This document shows positions 1-37,329 of a DNA stretch of 64,000 nt, piece by piece. This DNA is from Lucifuga dentata. Its lineage: Eukaryota; Chordata; Actinopteri; Ophidiiformes; Bythitidae. The stretch spans positions 404,827 through 468,826 of the forward strand of contig VXCM01000341.1 in NCBI GenBank assembly GCA_014773175.1, read 5' to 3'. The notes beneath the pieces were generated by a model. The model did not search any database, had not been told where the DNA came from, and was given only the letters and a program-made list of their open reading frames with translations. Made by a program: the position numbers and the translations under genes. Each line of letters starts with the position of its first letter. Within the stretch, counting starts at the first letter, position 1.

Positions 1-1546
1 TTTAAGTGTTTTTTTTTAATTTACAAAAGTCTGAAGAACGTATTTATAAAAGAAAGTGATGCTCCCTCAAATATATTTTCCTGCATACACCTGCAAAAAC
101 ACTCTGAACAAATGCCAAATACGTGTAGAATACACTTGTCAGAACATAGAGATATGGCTATTTATATTGTATCTAAATTCCAACATACCAATAGTCAATC
201 CAAACAAGAATGTCAAATGTAGTTTTGCAGTGTGGCGTTTCTGTGTTGATTTTCTGTTATTGTTACAGGATAAACTGCTCCAGCCTATTCTTCATTATTA
301 CACACTGCATGTTTAAATCTTGTCAGTTCAAGTGCAGGCACTTGCCAGATTTAATCCATTAGTGCATAACATTTACAGAATGACTAAGCATATAAATTTG
401 GGACACCAGATTCATTGGCCAAAATGGTCCAAGTAAAAACACAGAGAAATCAACTAGTAAAAACAATGAGTTGTGAATATTTGTGCATCATCATTTATTT
501 CAATTCAAAATCTCAGCTTCCAAAACAAGTGTGTGGTTAAAGGAAATCATTTCCTGTACAGTTAAGGTCAGCAAGGTCAAGTTAGGTACAGTGCGCTTTG
601 AGAGAGACCAACTTGAGGTGAGCTGTTGGCGCTTCTGAAGAACAGACTTTTAATGGTGTGCTCCTACAATGATGTTTCTGGTAGTCATGCTACATTCTCA
701 TGTTTCTTTTCTTCGCCAAAAAGAGGGTTATTAGTCCATGAGGCGCTTAGGAGGTTCTGGACTTGAGGTCATGCACACACAAGTAAATTCAGTCTTTGTC
801 AAGGTCAGCAGAGGGGAAATGGGATTGAAAAGGAAACATCTGATCAGGTTTCGATATACTACAGCTCAACTTCTCACTGTCTTCAAAGAAAGCTGACATT
901 TAGGGTTAGTTTATGTTGAGATACAACCTTGTTTTTTATTGGAAATTTGTATTTCTGAGTTCTGTCTCCAACAAGTCTACATGCCCATTTTTGTTAGCTC
1001 CAGATTTACCACCGTGACGTGGACTCAAACTCGCCATCGTCAGTTGATGATGAAACTCAGGCATAATTTTATCAGATCCCACCCAGATCCCCCAAATGTA
1101 TTGGCCCCCTCCCCATAACTAAAAGTCTTTAATTAAGCCATCTTACACAGTATTACAAAACAAATGAGAACAGTAAAGGAAAATGACCAATGAAACAACT
1201 GAATGCACCTTGCTGATTCGCCTGTTGATGGTGGAAATTTGTTCTTTCAGCATTAAAACGCATAAACTAACCTTTGTTAAATATATGTATATATTTTGAT
1301 ATATATACACAAACTCATCAGAAAAAATGAAATCCTTAACTTTATTATGTTTCATTTTTTAGAACCATGATTATTATGGTCTGAGACAAAAGGGGTAAAT
1401 GAGGATAACAATCAAATCAGGTTTTTTAAGTTTTTCCATCCAAAATGTTCTGCTGTTATGGGTAATGGTAAAATTGAATTGAGGCAATTTGGAAAGCTCC
1501 CTTAAAGATGGTTAGTGGGTCAGACGTTGGACACGGAGACCAGACC
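1..1546 (-). other. UBE4B 3' UTR and downstream flank
   Basis: No coding exon is visible here. The stretch directly follows the UBE4B stop codon on the minus strand and probably holds its 3' untranslated region. Minus-strand AATAAA polyadenylation signals can be read at 935-940 and 494-499, which would give 3' UTRs of roughly 0.6 or 1.05 kb. The choice between them is inference. Short open frames here have no recognisable homology. Confidence 0.5.
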
Positions 1547-20792
<19,246 letters not shown>

Positions 20793-21110
20793 CTCAGCTA
20801 AGTTTGCCAGCTATTTCACTTTCAACTATCTTGGTGTGCCAGCCAGAGCCAGCTAGCTAGCCTGTTATTAGAGCTAAATATGCATAGTCTAACTCGGACA
20901 ACAAATGTAAGTCAGCCTTGATTGTCTTCGGATTAAAAATTAGCAAGCCAATGCAAGGCGGGTGGTGAGAGACAGATCCTCCAAACAGTCTCTCTTTTAG
21001 GAATTTTCTTACCAAGAATGAAACAAAAAGAAAAGTAGCTAGCTATTATACGTCAAAATACATGAGCGGCCATTTTGGTTCTGTATATCACGTGACTCTA
21101 GAGGCTGCTG
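20793..21110 (-). promoter_or_regulatory. UBE4B 5' UTR and probable promoter
   Basis: This is the sequence just upstream of the UBE4B start codon (ATG at 20792-20790). It contains a YY1-like GGCCATTTTGG at 21068-21078 and an 8-bp palindrome TCACGTGA (E-box/CLEAR type) at 21088-21095, only about 15 bp apart. No TATA box is seen. That fits a housekeeping promoter, but the transcription start site is not determined here. Confidence 0.45.
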
Positions 21111-22327
21111 GGAGTGTTGCTGTGTGTTGATGTTGTTGTTATAAGTTTTGGTATTTCACTTGGTAATTTGTTTACTGATTCCTAACTCGTTGCTCTGAGC
21201 TAATTACATTGACATTAGTATTTAAAATAAATAACCTAACCTATAGTTTTTAGCCATCTCAAGTCTAAAGTCACGTTTTCCTTTACTTTTCATTGAATTT
21301 GGCTTTTATTTGCCCATTTAAAGCTGCACAAGCTATATTTAGTTACCCTATCCTGTAAAATAAAAAAAATAAAAAAATAAAAAATCCTTTATTAGACAGG
21401 ACAACTAAATGTAGAACTTGTGATTTGGCTTGTTTCTAAAAAAAAAAAAAAAAAAAATTGTTTTTAGAAAAACTTAGAAGATAGTCTAGAAAAAAATCTT
21501 CAAAAAAGAAAAGAAAAATCTAAAATAAATGTTAGAATTCTTCAGATGAATTATTCATTCTAGATTTTCTACTTGAAGTCCCAAAAAAATCTGGGGGGGA
21601 GGGACATCTTTTTAGGTGCAAGAAAACTACAAAAAAAGGACATCTCAGCATCCAGAGACATTCCTTCTAGTTCCTGCTCCATCATCAGGGGATGAATGAT
21701 GAATGATTACTATTTTATCAGACTGACAGCTCCCCAATGGAAGGCTACAATTACAAAAATTGGTTAAAGTTTACTGAAGATGGACAAATATTCAATGCAA
21801 ACATATTTCAAAAACATGTTTAATACAAAATTCACATAAAACAAACAAGATATCCCACACCTTACAAGGACAGAAATATCTAAATTAATGAGGCATTTTG
21901 TTTTTCCAAATGGTTTTACCAAATGTTAAGCCAGAGACAAAATGTGGTAAAGCTAAAATATTTACAGACAAAATATACAGACAATACAGAGCATACTCAT
22001 GGTGCATGCCTATTTCTTCAGCCTACTAAATGGAGGCATAAATATAGCTGAGACTGAGTATTTTATATGATCATGAAGCTATGGACCAGTGTGGACCAGT
22101 ATCTGCTCAAGTAATCCAGTCATGCCACCTAGTGGTATAAAACCATATCCTGACAGGAAATATTCTCTTTGGAACTGCATCATAGGAGCAGTATAGTCAC
22201 ATTACAGAGAAAACACCACATAATCCAGCTCCTTAGTCTGGTTTTTGTTTTCAGAGTGATGGATCTATTACATGATGCCTTTCATCATGGAGTAACTTTT
22301 CTCATTCCAGAAATCATTCATTCATCT
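21111..22327. other. RBP7 3' UTR and RBP7-UBE4B intergenic region
   Basis: No coding exon is visible. RBP7 and UBE4B are both on the minus strand and lie tail to head, so the RBP7 3' UTR probably fills part of this stretch. A minus-strand AATAAA reads near 21383-21388. The part from about 21355 to 21600 is A/T-rich low-complexity sequence. Confidence 0.5.
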
Positions 22328-25300
22328 TCACTCTTTCTTCTTGAAAACTTGTTTGCAGACTTGTCCTTCACAATACAGCTCCTAAGGGTAACACATAAAG
22401 ATTTGAAATATTTAGTCAAAATGATTTGTTAAGTAGGAGTTAATTACATGGCAAAAATACAATTGGGGAAGTGAGCAAGTCCATTTTTTTCTTGTGCATT
22501 AAAGTATGTAACAGGTAAGAATGAAATGTCTGTATTTGTATTCCTACCAGATGTAGCTTATCGTCTTCAATCCAGTGAGCCCAGCCTCGGTTCTTCTTCA
22601 CTCCAATCTGTTCACACACTAGTTTATTCCCCTGCCATGTCACCAGTGACTGCACAGAAAGCAGAAGGGAGTATAAATCACAAAACATGCCACCTAAAAT
22701 GCAAAGCACATCACAGAATCTGAGAAACACAATCACCAAGTTCATTAGCCATCTCTTCAATCTGAAGCCATTCATCCCCACCTTGAGGTGTCTGTTGTCC
22801 AGTCCCTGAGTAAACTCCTCAAACTCCTGACCCTCTTTGAAGGAGAAGGTGTAGGTCCGGAAGGTGCTGATGGTTTTGATGATGTACTGGTCCCCCTGCT
22901 GCTCAATTACCTTCCTCATCTTCAGCCTCATAGCAATTTTTCGTATGTAACGGCTGATATCTGAAAAAGTAGAGAAGAAAGTGTTTTTCCAGGATGTAGA
23001 GTACAAATTTGGTGGACAAACTTACAGTTTGACTAACAGTCACTGTTTGTCCCTCACATACCAAGAATAGCATTGTTACAAAAAAAAAAAAAAAANAAAA
23101 AAAAAAAAAAAACAGCTGCAAAATTCTTGTTCTCATTGCAGCAACGTATTTTGCCTTGCATTGAATGTTTTTCCTGCAACTTTTATATATAACTATTTAA
23201 TAACTATTTATTTAATAACTATTGAATAACTATATTTATTGAATAACTATATATCACTATTTAAAAGTTGTAATATCACTTTTATTTTTGTATTTTATAC
23301 CTGTCTTATTCTATTTTAGCTTATTTTTATTTTCCCTTCTCTTGGCTTTTTAAGATTGTTTTTAACTGTATTTAAATGTCTTTTTATAATGTGTTTCCCT
23401 TGCACTTTGTATATAAGGCACTTTGAATTGCCTTGTTGCTGAAATGCACTATATAAATAAACTTGCCTTACCTTGCAAGAATTCTCCAATAACAAAAAGA
23501 TCTGAGGCTTAGCAAAGCATAAATCTAAAATAATCTATTGTATGGTATTGTTGTACTGATATGGATTTCACTTCACAATGTGTAAGAAATTCTTATTTAT
23601 TTATTTAGTTATTTTTGTTGAATGAAGTTTGGTTATTTTGTAGCACTGGATCTGTAAAATTTATATTACACTGGATCCGGTTTATGTGAACTAATGGTGT
23701 CTTAGCCCATGTGGGCTGGGCATATTGATATGCATGACACAAGGATAAAATAAAAATTCAAATTCAATTGTAAATGTATTAGAATATTGCTGTGCTAAAA
23801 CAAGATACCATAACTAGAAGGTGCAGTTTCTGAAGAAACTGCGGGGTGATTGCACGCTGAACCCACAGTTTGAAGCAATTGCTTGAAACCGATTGAAACT
23901 TGCTTGAAAAGATGTGGAAGAAGAGGCAACTGAATAAGTTTAAANGCTTGAAACCGATTGAAACTTGCTTGAAAAGATGTGGAAGAAGAGGCAACTGAAT
24001 AAGTTTAAATTTTAGTATAATAGTATAAGAAGTAATATGTGCGTTGTAAGAGATGTGAAGCCATTTTCACATTCAGTTGAATGGAGAAATTTTAAATGAA
24101 AATTGAAAAAATGTGCTGAAGTAAGGTTGAATATTTTGAAAAGAAAGAAAGATATGAATATGCTGTTGAAACCCCTTAAAGGATAGATCAAGATTAACAC
24201 TATGAAGTTAGTTTGAAGTTTCTACCTTGAAGCATGTGGAAGTAAGCAGGTTTCAAATACTGGAAATTTTGAAGAATTTGAAAACCACTGAAATTGCCCT
24301 TTAAATTTCTCTGAAAGTATGAAATGTAGAAAAAATTTGAATCCGTTGGAAAAAGGTGAAGATTGGATGAACATTTGAAAAGTGGAAGGAGAGTTCTAAG
24401 TGAAAGTATGAAGGAGTGGGAAGAGCTGAAATATTTGAAATTTTGAAGAATTTGAAAACTGCTGAAATTGCCCTTTAAAATTTCTCTGAAAGTATGAAAT
24501 TTAGAAAACAATCTGAATTTGTTGGAAATAGCTGAAGGTTGGATGAATATTTGAAAAGTGGAAGGAGAGTTCTAAGTGAAACTATGAAGGAGTGGGAAGA
24601 GCTGAAAGATTGGAAATTTTGAAGCTTTTGAAAACCGCTGAAATTGCACTTTAAATTTACCTGAAAGTATGAAAGGTAGAAAAAATCTGAATCCACTGCA
24701 AATAGTTGAAGGTTGGATGAATGTTTGAAAAGTGGAAGGAGTGTTCAAAAAGAAAGTATGAAGGAGTGGGAAGAGCTGAAAGATTGGAAATTTTGAAGAA
24801 TTTGAAAACTGCTGCAATGGCCCTTTAAATTTCTCTGAAAGTATGAAAGGTAGAAAAAATCTGAATCCACTGGAAATAGTTGAACGTTGGATGAATGTTT
24901 TAAAAGTGGAATGACAGTTGTAAGTGAAAGTATGAAGGAGTAGGAGGAGCTGAAATATTGGAAAGTTTGAAAAATTTGAAAACCACTGAAATTGCCCTTT
25001 AAATTTCTCTGAAAGTATGAAATGTAGAAAAAATTTGAATCCGTTGGAAAAAGGTGAAGATTGGATGAACATTTGAAAAGTGGAAGGAGAGTTCTAAGTG
25101 AAAGTATGAAGGAGTGGGAAGAGCTGAAATATTTGAAATTTTGAAGAATTTGAAAACTGCTGAAATTGCCCTTTAAAATTTCTCTGAAAGTATGAAAGTT
25201 AGAAAACAATCTGAATTTGTTGGAAATAGCTGAAGGTTGGATGAATATTTGAAAAGTGGAAGGAGAGTTCTAAGTGAAACTATGAAGGAGTGGGAAGAGC

Positions 25301-26180
25301 TGAAAGATTGGAAATTTTGAAGCTTTTGAAAACCGCTGAAATTGCACTTTAAATTTACCTGAAAGTATGAAAGGTAGAAAAAATCTGAATCCACTGCAAA
25401 TAGTTGAAGGTTGGATGAATGTTTGAAAAGTGGAAGGAGTGTTCAAAAAGAAAGTATGAAGGAGTGGGAAGAGCTGAAAGATTGGAAATTTTGAAGAATT
25501 TGAAAACCGCTGAAATGGCCCTTTAAATTTCTCTGAAAGTATGAAAGGTAGAAAAAATCTGAATCCACTGGAAATAGTTGAACGTTGGATGAATGTTTTA
25601 AAAGTGGAATGACAGTTGTAAGTGAAAGTATGAAGGAGTAGGAGGAGCTGAAATATTGGAAAGTTTGAAAAATTTGAAAACCACTGAAATTGCCCTTTAA
25701 TTTTCTCTGAAAGTATGAAAGGTAGAAAAAATCTGAATCCGTTGGGAATAGTTGAAGGTTGGATGGATATTTGAAAAGTGGAATGAGAGTTCTAAGTGAA
25801 AGTATGAAGGAGTGGGAAGAGCTGAAAGATTGGAAATTTTGAAGAATTTTCCCATTCATTTTGAATGGGAAAATTTCAGGAAGAAATGTGGAATATTCCG
25901 GAAAGTATGAAAGATATGAAAATTCCGTTGACATCAGATAAAGTCGAAAATAGGTTGAACGGGATGAAATTGGTTTGAAGTCTTTAGGTTGAAGTATGTG
26001 GAAGTAGTTGAGTGCCAAAAAACGCGGTGGAAAGAAAATAATAATAAAGAATTTTGGTTGAAGAGAACATAGGGGTGATTGCTGGTGCAATCACCCCTAT
26101 GACTTACCCAGTGATATCATGTAATTTTCAAAGTTAACGTTGCTGATCATGTCCCAAGTACAGAGGAGGCTGGCAGGCAT
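22328..26180 (-). CDS. rbp7: Retinoid-binding protein 7-like (cellular retinol-binding protein, FABP family)
   Basis: A small cytosolic lipocalin-fold carrier that would bind retinol inside a ten-stranded beta barrel. Coding exons: 26180-26108, 22960-22782, 22649-22548, 22381-22328. They join in frame to 135 aa (human RBP7 is 134 aa), with the four-exon structure typical of this family. Landmarks are KVIEQQGDQYIIKTISTF, GLDNRHLKSLVTW, KKNRGWAHWIEDDKLHLE and the C terminus CKQVFKKKE. His109 (in NRGWAHW) sits where CRBP1 and CRBP2 have Gln108; His here is typical of RBP5 and RBP7. Its place between NMNAT1 and UBE4B also supports RBP7. The helix-turn region (ISRYIRKIAMRLKMRKV) is more diverged than in mammals. 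Intron 1 holds a large tandem-repeat element. Confidence 0.92.
23280..23475 (+). mobile_element. LINE 3'-tail-like fragment
   Basis: The text GCACTTTGAATTGCCTTG, followed by a TATATAAATAAAC tail and imperfect CTTGCC repeats at the end, is the familiar 3' end of a fish non-LTR retrotransposon. No coding part is attached. It lies in RBP7 intron 1. The family name is not assigned. Confidence 0.45.
23843..26097. repeat. Inverted-repeat-bounded element with 174-176-bp tandem monomers and a 698-bp higher-order repeat
   Basis: The left end GGGGTGATTGCAC (23843-23855) and right end GTGCAATCACCCC (26085-26097) are perfect inverted 13-mers. Between about 24250 and 25850 lie about nine tandem monomers. 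The landmark GAAGAGCTGAAA (or GAGGAGCTGAAA) recurs at 24420, 24596, 24770, 24944, 25118, 25294, 25468, 25642 and 25816. Blocks of four monomers repeat at 698 bp (24420 versus 25118) with very few differences, so the expansion looks recent. The whole element is in RBP7 intron 1. Long minus-strand open frames across it are a by-product of the repeat. Confidence 0.8.
23881..24009. other. Unmerged contig junction: 64-bp direct duplication around n at 23945
   Basis: Bases 23881-23944 recur exactly at 23946-24009 on either side of a single n. It lies at the left side of the tandem-repeat element. An assembly artefact is the simplest reading. Confidence 0.85.
26069..26100. repeat. Perfect 14-bp hairpin at the right end of the tandem-repeat element
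   Basis: The arm ATAGGGGTGATTGC (26069-26082), the loop TGGT (26083-26086) and the arm GCAATCACCCCTAT (26087-26100) form a perfect stem-loop. The outer 13 bases of the right arm side also pair with the left end of the element. The structure lies 8-39 bases inside RBP7 intron 1. Confidence 0.85.
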
Positions 26181-28422
26181 TTTCTTGACCTTTTTTTAAT
26201 GACCAAAAATTCCAACTGAGGTGTTAGCAGAAAGTCAAACTGCAGGACTGAGGAACAGGTGTGCAGGGACTCTGAGAGCCCGGAGTTTTCAGGAAGAACT
26301 GAGCTGGAAAGGGAGGAGTGCTCTCTTCTCATTCACTGTCACCTGACAACTTTGAAGATGAGGGAAGTGCTGTTGTCAGTGTGAAAGTGTAGGAAGGAAA
26401 CCAGACATGTCAGACTGGTCCCAGTGCAAAGTTCACTGTAGAATACTCTCTGGCCTCAGGGGTCATATTAATGACACATACAGGTACACAAATATGAGTA
26501 TTTTGATGTTATGTGAATGTTGGCTCCACTAAGGTCACTTAGGATGCATTCTCTTTGTAAATCTCTCCATGATATTTTCATATGTGAAATTTAAAATCCA
26601 CAAAGTGTTTAAAAAGAGACAGTTTCTCACCCATAACCAACTGCAATTACTAACAATTTATAATTCCTATATTTTAAAGGACAAATAACTCGCTTTTCAC
26701 TAGGCTAAGCTGTGGTTCAGAATGCCACTGCGAGGCTTCTGACTAGATCTTCCAAAAGGTTGCTACACCTCTTTTAATTCCCTTACATTGGCTTTCCCAT
26801 AAAATTTAGAATTCATTTTTAAGATTCCGGATTTTACTTATGGAGCTCTACAGTCAGTCTCCTGCCTATATCAATGAGCTTCTATGGCCTTATGCCACGA
26901 GTAGGTCCCTTAGGTCTTCCAACCAGCTTAGTGTTCCTTGTTCTAGATTCAAGACAAGGAGACCGTGCTTTTGAAGTTGTGGCTCCTAATTTGTGGAACT
27001 CCCTCCCTTTAGACTGAAGAGCAGAAGACACTGTGGACACCTTTAAAAAGAAGCTAAAGACTCATCTTTTTAAGCATGTTTTTGCCTAAGACTACTGTAT
27101 ACTCACCCTTGGATTGTATACTTTTTAGCATATGAAATTTATGCCTTGTATAATGGCTTTTTTTTTTAGGGTATTTTTTAGTCTGACATGCCTAACATGA
27201 TGTCTCATTGTATTTGAATTGTACTTTGTGATGTCTGTTCTTGAAAGGCAGTATAGAAATAATCTTTTACTTACATAATTACTTAATTAAAACTTTTCTA
27301 AGCTGTGCCAGAAATATTTTTGCATACTTACTGTATCATGCCAAAAATAGGATTCACTTTGAATGTTAGCAACCAGTGACCAGTGCCACATCACAGTTTT
27401 CACATTAAAGAAATCTATGTATAAAACAGACATCTTCAAGCTTCAGGCATCCAACAAGCTGGAATCAATGCAGCTATTCTTTGTTTGACTGCAGCGCATG
27501 ACATGAGTGACGCATGTTTCTGTGCTATGAGAAAACGAATACAACTTAAATACTCATGATCACTCCAGTTTGAAAAGAAAATTAAAGGTGCTGAGTTATT
27601 CAAAATATTACAGCAGCAGGTAGGTGTGCAGGTGTAGATGCTATGTAGAAAACCTTGTTGGATTGCTTACCAGTCAAAACTTGCACATCTGAATAAACAA
27701 TCGCAACCACCTGACATGTTAACCAGCATGTGACTTTGTGAGGAGAATGCAGTTGTTTCCGTTTCTAATGAATCCATCCATATTCTCTTGAAAAGGCAAC
27801 TAAATCAAATAGGAAGGAATGAGCCTGTGAGGAGTTCATCTGTCTGAGAACAGCATTGTAGCAGTAATGAAGAGTTCCCAAGGAAAGAGAGTGCTTTATT
27901 TATCTCAAGTCAATACACACCTTTCATTTGCAAATCCACAACCGAGTAAGCAAATTGTATGCATAGTGTTTGTTATTGCCTGAGGGAGTGCATAGAAAAA
28001 TTCTGTTCGAGGTACAAAACGCAGAACAAATTGAGGAAACTGGTTACAAAATGCTGGAAGTGAAAAAGTTTTTGTGCTCAACGGTCTGAGATTATGAGTA
28101 ATTTGTTCCTAGAATGGTTATCAGTTTGAGCACTGACATAATGTACTTTACGCTGTTTTGTTTTTCACTCAGTTGTTCATCCCTAATATGACAAGCACAT
28201 ATCTTGTATCATTTATAGATACCTCTAAGCCGGTTGAACTACTACTCAGTTACGCTGTTTGTGACTCTTGGTATTTTCCCACACAGACTAATTCCTAGCA
28301 AAGAGAAACTAAGCCACTAAATCTCTTCCCTTAAAATCTGTTTTCTTACAAATACGCGCACATGAGAAAAAAATAACCTGGAGAATAGGCACAGATGGAA
28401 GTATAAATTAACTAAATGACAT
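26181..28422. other. RBP7 upstream flank / NMNAT1-RBP7 intergenic region
   Basis: No coding exon is recognised. The RBP7 promoter should lie just above 26180, but no distinct core promoter element stands out. The region holds an L2-like LINE relic (about 26690-27275) and otherwise unique A/T-rich sequence. The NMNAT1 3' UTR may extend into the right-hand part. Confidence 0.5.
26690..27275 (+). mobile_element. Decayed L2-like LINE, C-terminal ORF2 and 3' tail
   Basis: Plus-strand translation with many stops still shows the end of a non-LTR reverse transcriptase ORF: a 'SLTLAFP' segment (from LHWLPV), then 'RSLRSSNQLSVPCSRFKTRR', then a 'TFKKKLKTHLFKH'-type ending. The 3' tail GAAAGGCAGTATAGAAATAA resembles the GAAAGGCGCTATATAAATAA tails of this class. 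It is truncated and inactive. Confidence 0.65.
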
Positions 28423-29015
28423 TTAAAGGACCATACCGGTGATCGTGCATGTTTGAGCATAATATATTAAATTTTCATACATGTAACATGACTGACAATT
28501 ATTTCCCAAAGCATACTACTTGAATGGTGAATTTAATTTTATTTTTCCTACCTTCCTGACTGCCATTGGTTTCAGTTCATGCTGGTACACTATTTAAAGT
28601 CAACTTGCTGATACTTGAAATGTTCCTGGGATAGGCAGTCCATCATCGCCAACAAGACATGTATTCAGGTTTTTTTCGAAATTACATAATTTTAGCATTT
28701 AAGCACAATAAAAAGCTCAGAGTGAATGTATGTCTCCACTGGGGAATATAGTCCCAAATGTAGACCTGCATTTATGGAAAAATTTAAATGAAAGTGACTT
28801 CATAAGGCTGCGTAACTATTAGCAGGCGAAACATTGATTTTTAAGGTGCATGTATCGCTCGAATATTTGATTTTGAAAGATTAAGAGATTTTGCAAAGTA
28901 TCAGGAAAGCTGAAATACGGTTTTATCCTTTGGGAAATGATTGTCAGTAACGTAACGTATGAAAAATGGAATATATTAGGCTCAAACATGCACGATCGCC
29001 GGTATGGTCCTTTAA
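28423..29015 (-). mobile_element. TTAA-flanked MITE, copy 4 (reverse), in the NMNAT1 3' flank
   Basis: A full-length copy with TTAA at 28423-28426 and 29012-29015. Its right end is 68 bp from the NMNAT1 stop codon, so it probably lies in the NMNAT1 3' UTR or cuts it short. The flanks ACAT and ATGT extend the terminal palindrome by a few bases, probably by chance. Confidence 0.88.
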
Positions 29016-29083
29016 ATGTGTTTAAAATTCACAGTACGTCATGTATGTTCATGTCACAGCACACTTCTACTTTTGGAGCTTCC

Positions 29084-35721
<6,638 letters not shown>

Positions 35722-36244
35722 TAATGCTACAAAATATGATTTTAAGTAATCGTCTCTGTTATTACCACAAAAAAAAAAAAAAAAAAANAAAAAAAAAAAA
35801 AAAAAAAGTGCCAATCGACAGCTGATTTTGTAAATAATCACTGCACTTTTAGGTGTTGCTGTAGATGCTAATACTTTTAAATAGTACTGTTTTATATTCC
35901 AGAACTTTTGTAAATGTCTTTTACCTGTTCAGATAAGTTGTACGAGTGTTGGTACGAGTGTGTGATTTGATAAGCAGTTGATGGAAAATTTTCTGCTGTG
36001 ATTTGATTTTTATTGAAGTACTGTGTGTGTTTAAAACCTAAAAAAATCTTATTGGTGTTTTGGAGACGATGAAGATGATGTGCTGCAAATGATAGAGATG
36101 TCATTTTATTTAGAATAATCTGTCTATATAAGGGCTATGGACAAAATAACAGAAATAACCACAGAAAAGGAATGAAATGACACTACCATGACGGTAACAC
36201 TAGCTCGTCATACTGAATACACTATGCAGGAGTCAATCATCTGT

Positions 36245-36379
36245 TTTTAATGCAGGTTTTTAAATGAATGTGGATCAATTTACAGAAAAGGACTCTGATG
36301 GTTATTCTGCANTTTTAATGCAGGTTTTTAAATGAATGTGGATCAATTTACAGAAAAGGACTCTGATGGTTATTCTGCA
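36245..36379. other. Unmerged contig junction: 67-bp direct duplication around n at 36312
   Basis: Bases 36245-36311 recur exactly at 36313-36379. Together with the next junction this marks a contig island of only about 158 bp. Confidence 0.85.
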
Positions 36380-36403
36380 TCTCCACGGAGATTGATGGTT
36401 ATT

Positions 36404-36538
36404 CACAGTGGGACAGAAAATCCACAGGATGCAAAAAAAATAAAGAAAAAAAAATCCACATTTGCTGCCANCACAGTGGGACAGAAAATCCACAGGATGC
36501 AAAAAAAATAAAGAAAAAAAAATCCACATTTGCTGCCA
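36404..36538. other. Unmerged contig junction: 67-bp direct duplication around n at 36471
   Basis: Bases 36404-36470 recur exactly at 36472-36538. The only candidate LZIC polyadenylation signal noted (36439-36444) falls in this duplicated segment. Confidence 0.85.
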
Positions 36539-37276
36539 ACTGTTAAACGTTGTGGTGAGTCTGTACTGGTCTCACAGGAGTCATTCAGTCTGATTATTAT
36601 TCTGTGTGGTCGTTCAACAGCCGAACAATCTGAGGTCACTTTATTGCTAAAATAATCGCTTCACAGTTTCCCCATATTGCAAGATAAGGGCTCCATACAC
36701 ATTAGTAAGAAGAAAATGAGGTAATACACACTAAGATGCAGTAAAAATACATGTTATCACCTCAGTCAGCTGGAGGGGGAAGTAGATTTTCACCTCCGTC
36801 ATCCCTAAAAAAACTGGAAGATCTCAAAGATAAGAGTCCAACTGAGACTGGATTTTTGTGGTCAATACTGAGATATGTAAGAGTAAGAAAAACTTTATAA
36901 CAATATATCAGCTTGTATTAGTTTTTCAGTTTTGGCCAGGATCCTAATTTTTATTATTATGTAAGAGTTGTGACACCTGCAGCACTGAGGAAGGATGTTT
37001 CACAATTAAACAATGAAGATAACGGTAAATGCTGAAACAATCTACTGAAAATAAATTAAATAACATTAAAACTAATGTATCCAAATCCTTATTTTCTTTA
37101 TCAATGAAGAAAATAAGAGTTAAATATATATGTAAAGCCTGTGTAACATTTACATAGTTATATTTTCCAGATACATATACACTGGTGCCAGTATATTTGT
37201 GATGAACAAATATTGGCTGATAATATCGGCTTGTCAATATATTAGTCAATATATTAATATCGTCAATATTTAAGAG

Positions 37277-37329
37277 TAATGTTTTAATTGTTTAATAGAG
37301 CCAGGCTCTATTAAACAATTAAAACATTA
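37277..37329. repeat. 53-bp perfect palindrome (26-bp stem, 1-nt spacer)
   Basis: The left arm runs 37277-37302 and ends AATAGAGCC. A single A follows at 37303, and the right arm 37304-37329 starts GGCTCTATT. All 26 positions pair. It lies in A/T-rich sequence between LZIC and CLSTN1 and belongs to no recognised element. Confidence 0.85.

Noticed and set aside
24200..26090. Long minus-strand open frames (up to about 215 codons) rich in Phe/Ser
   Set aside because: They repeat with the 174-176-bp monomer, overlap each other in different frames and have no protein family features. They are a by-product of the A-rich tandem repeat.
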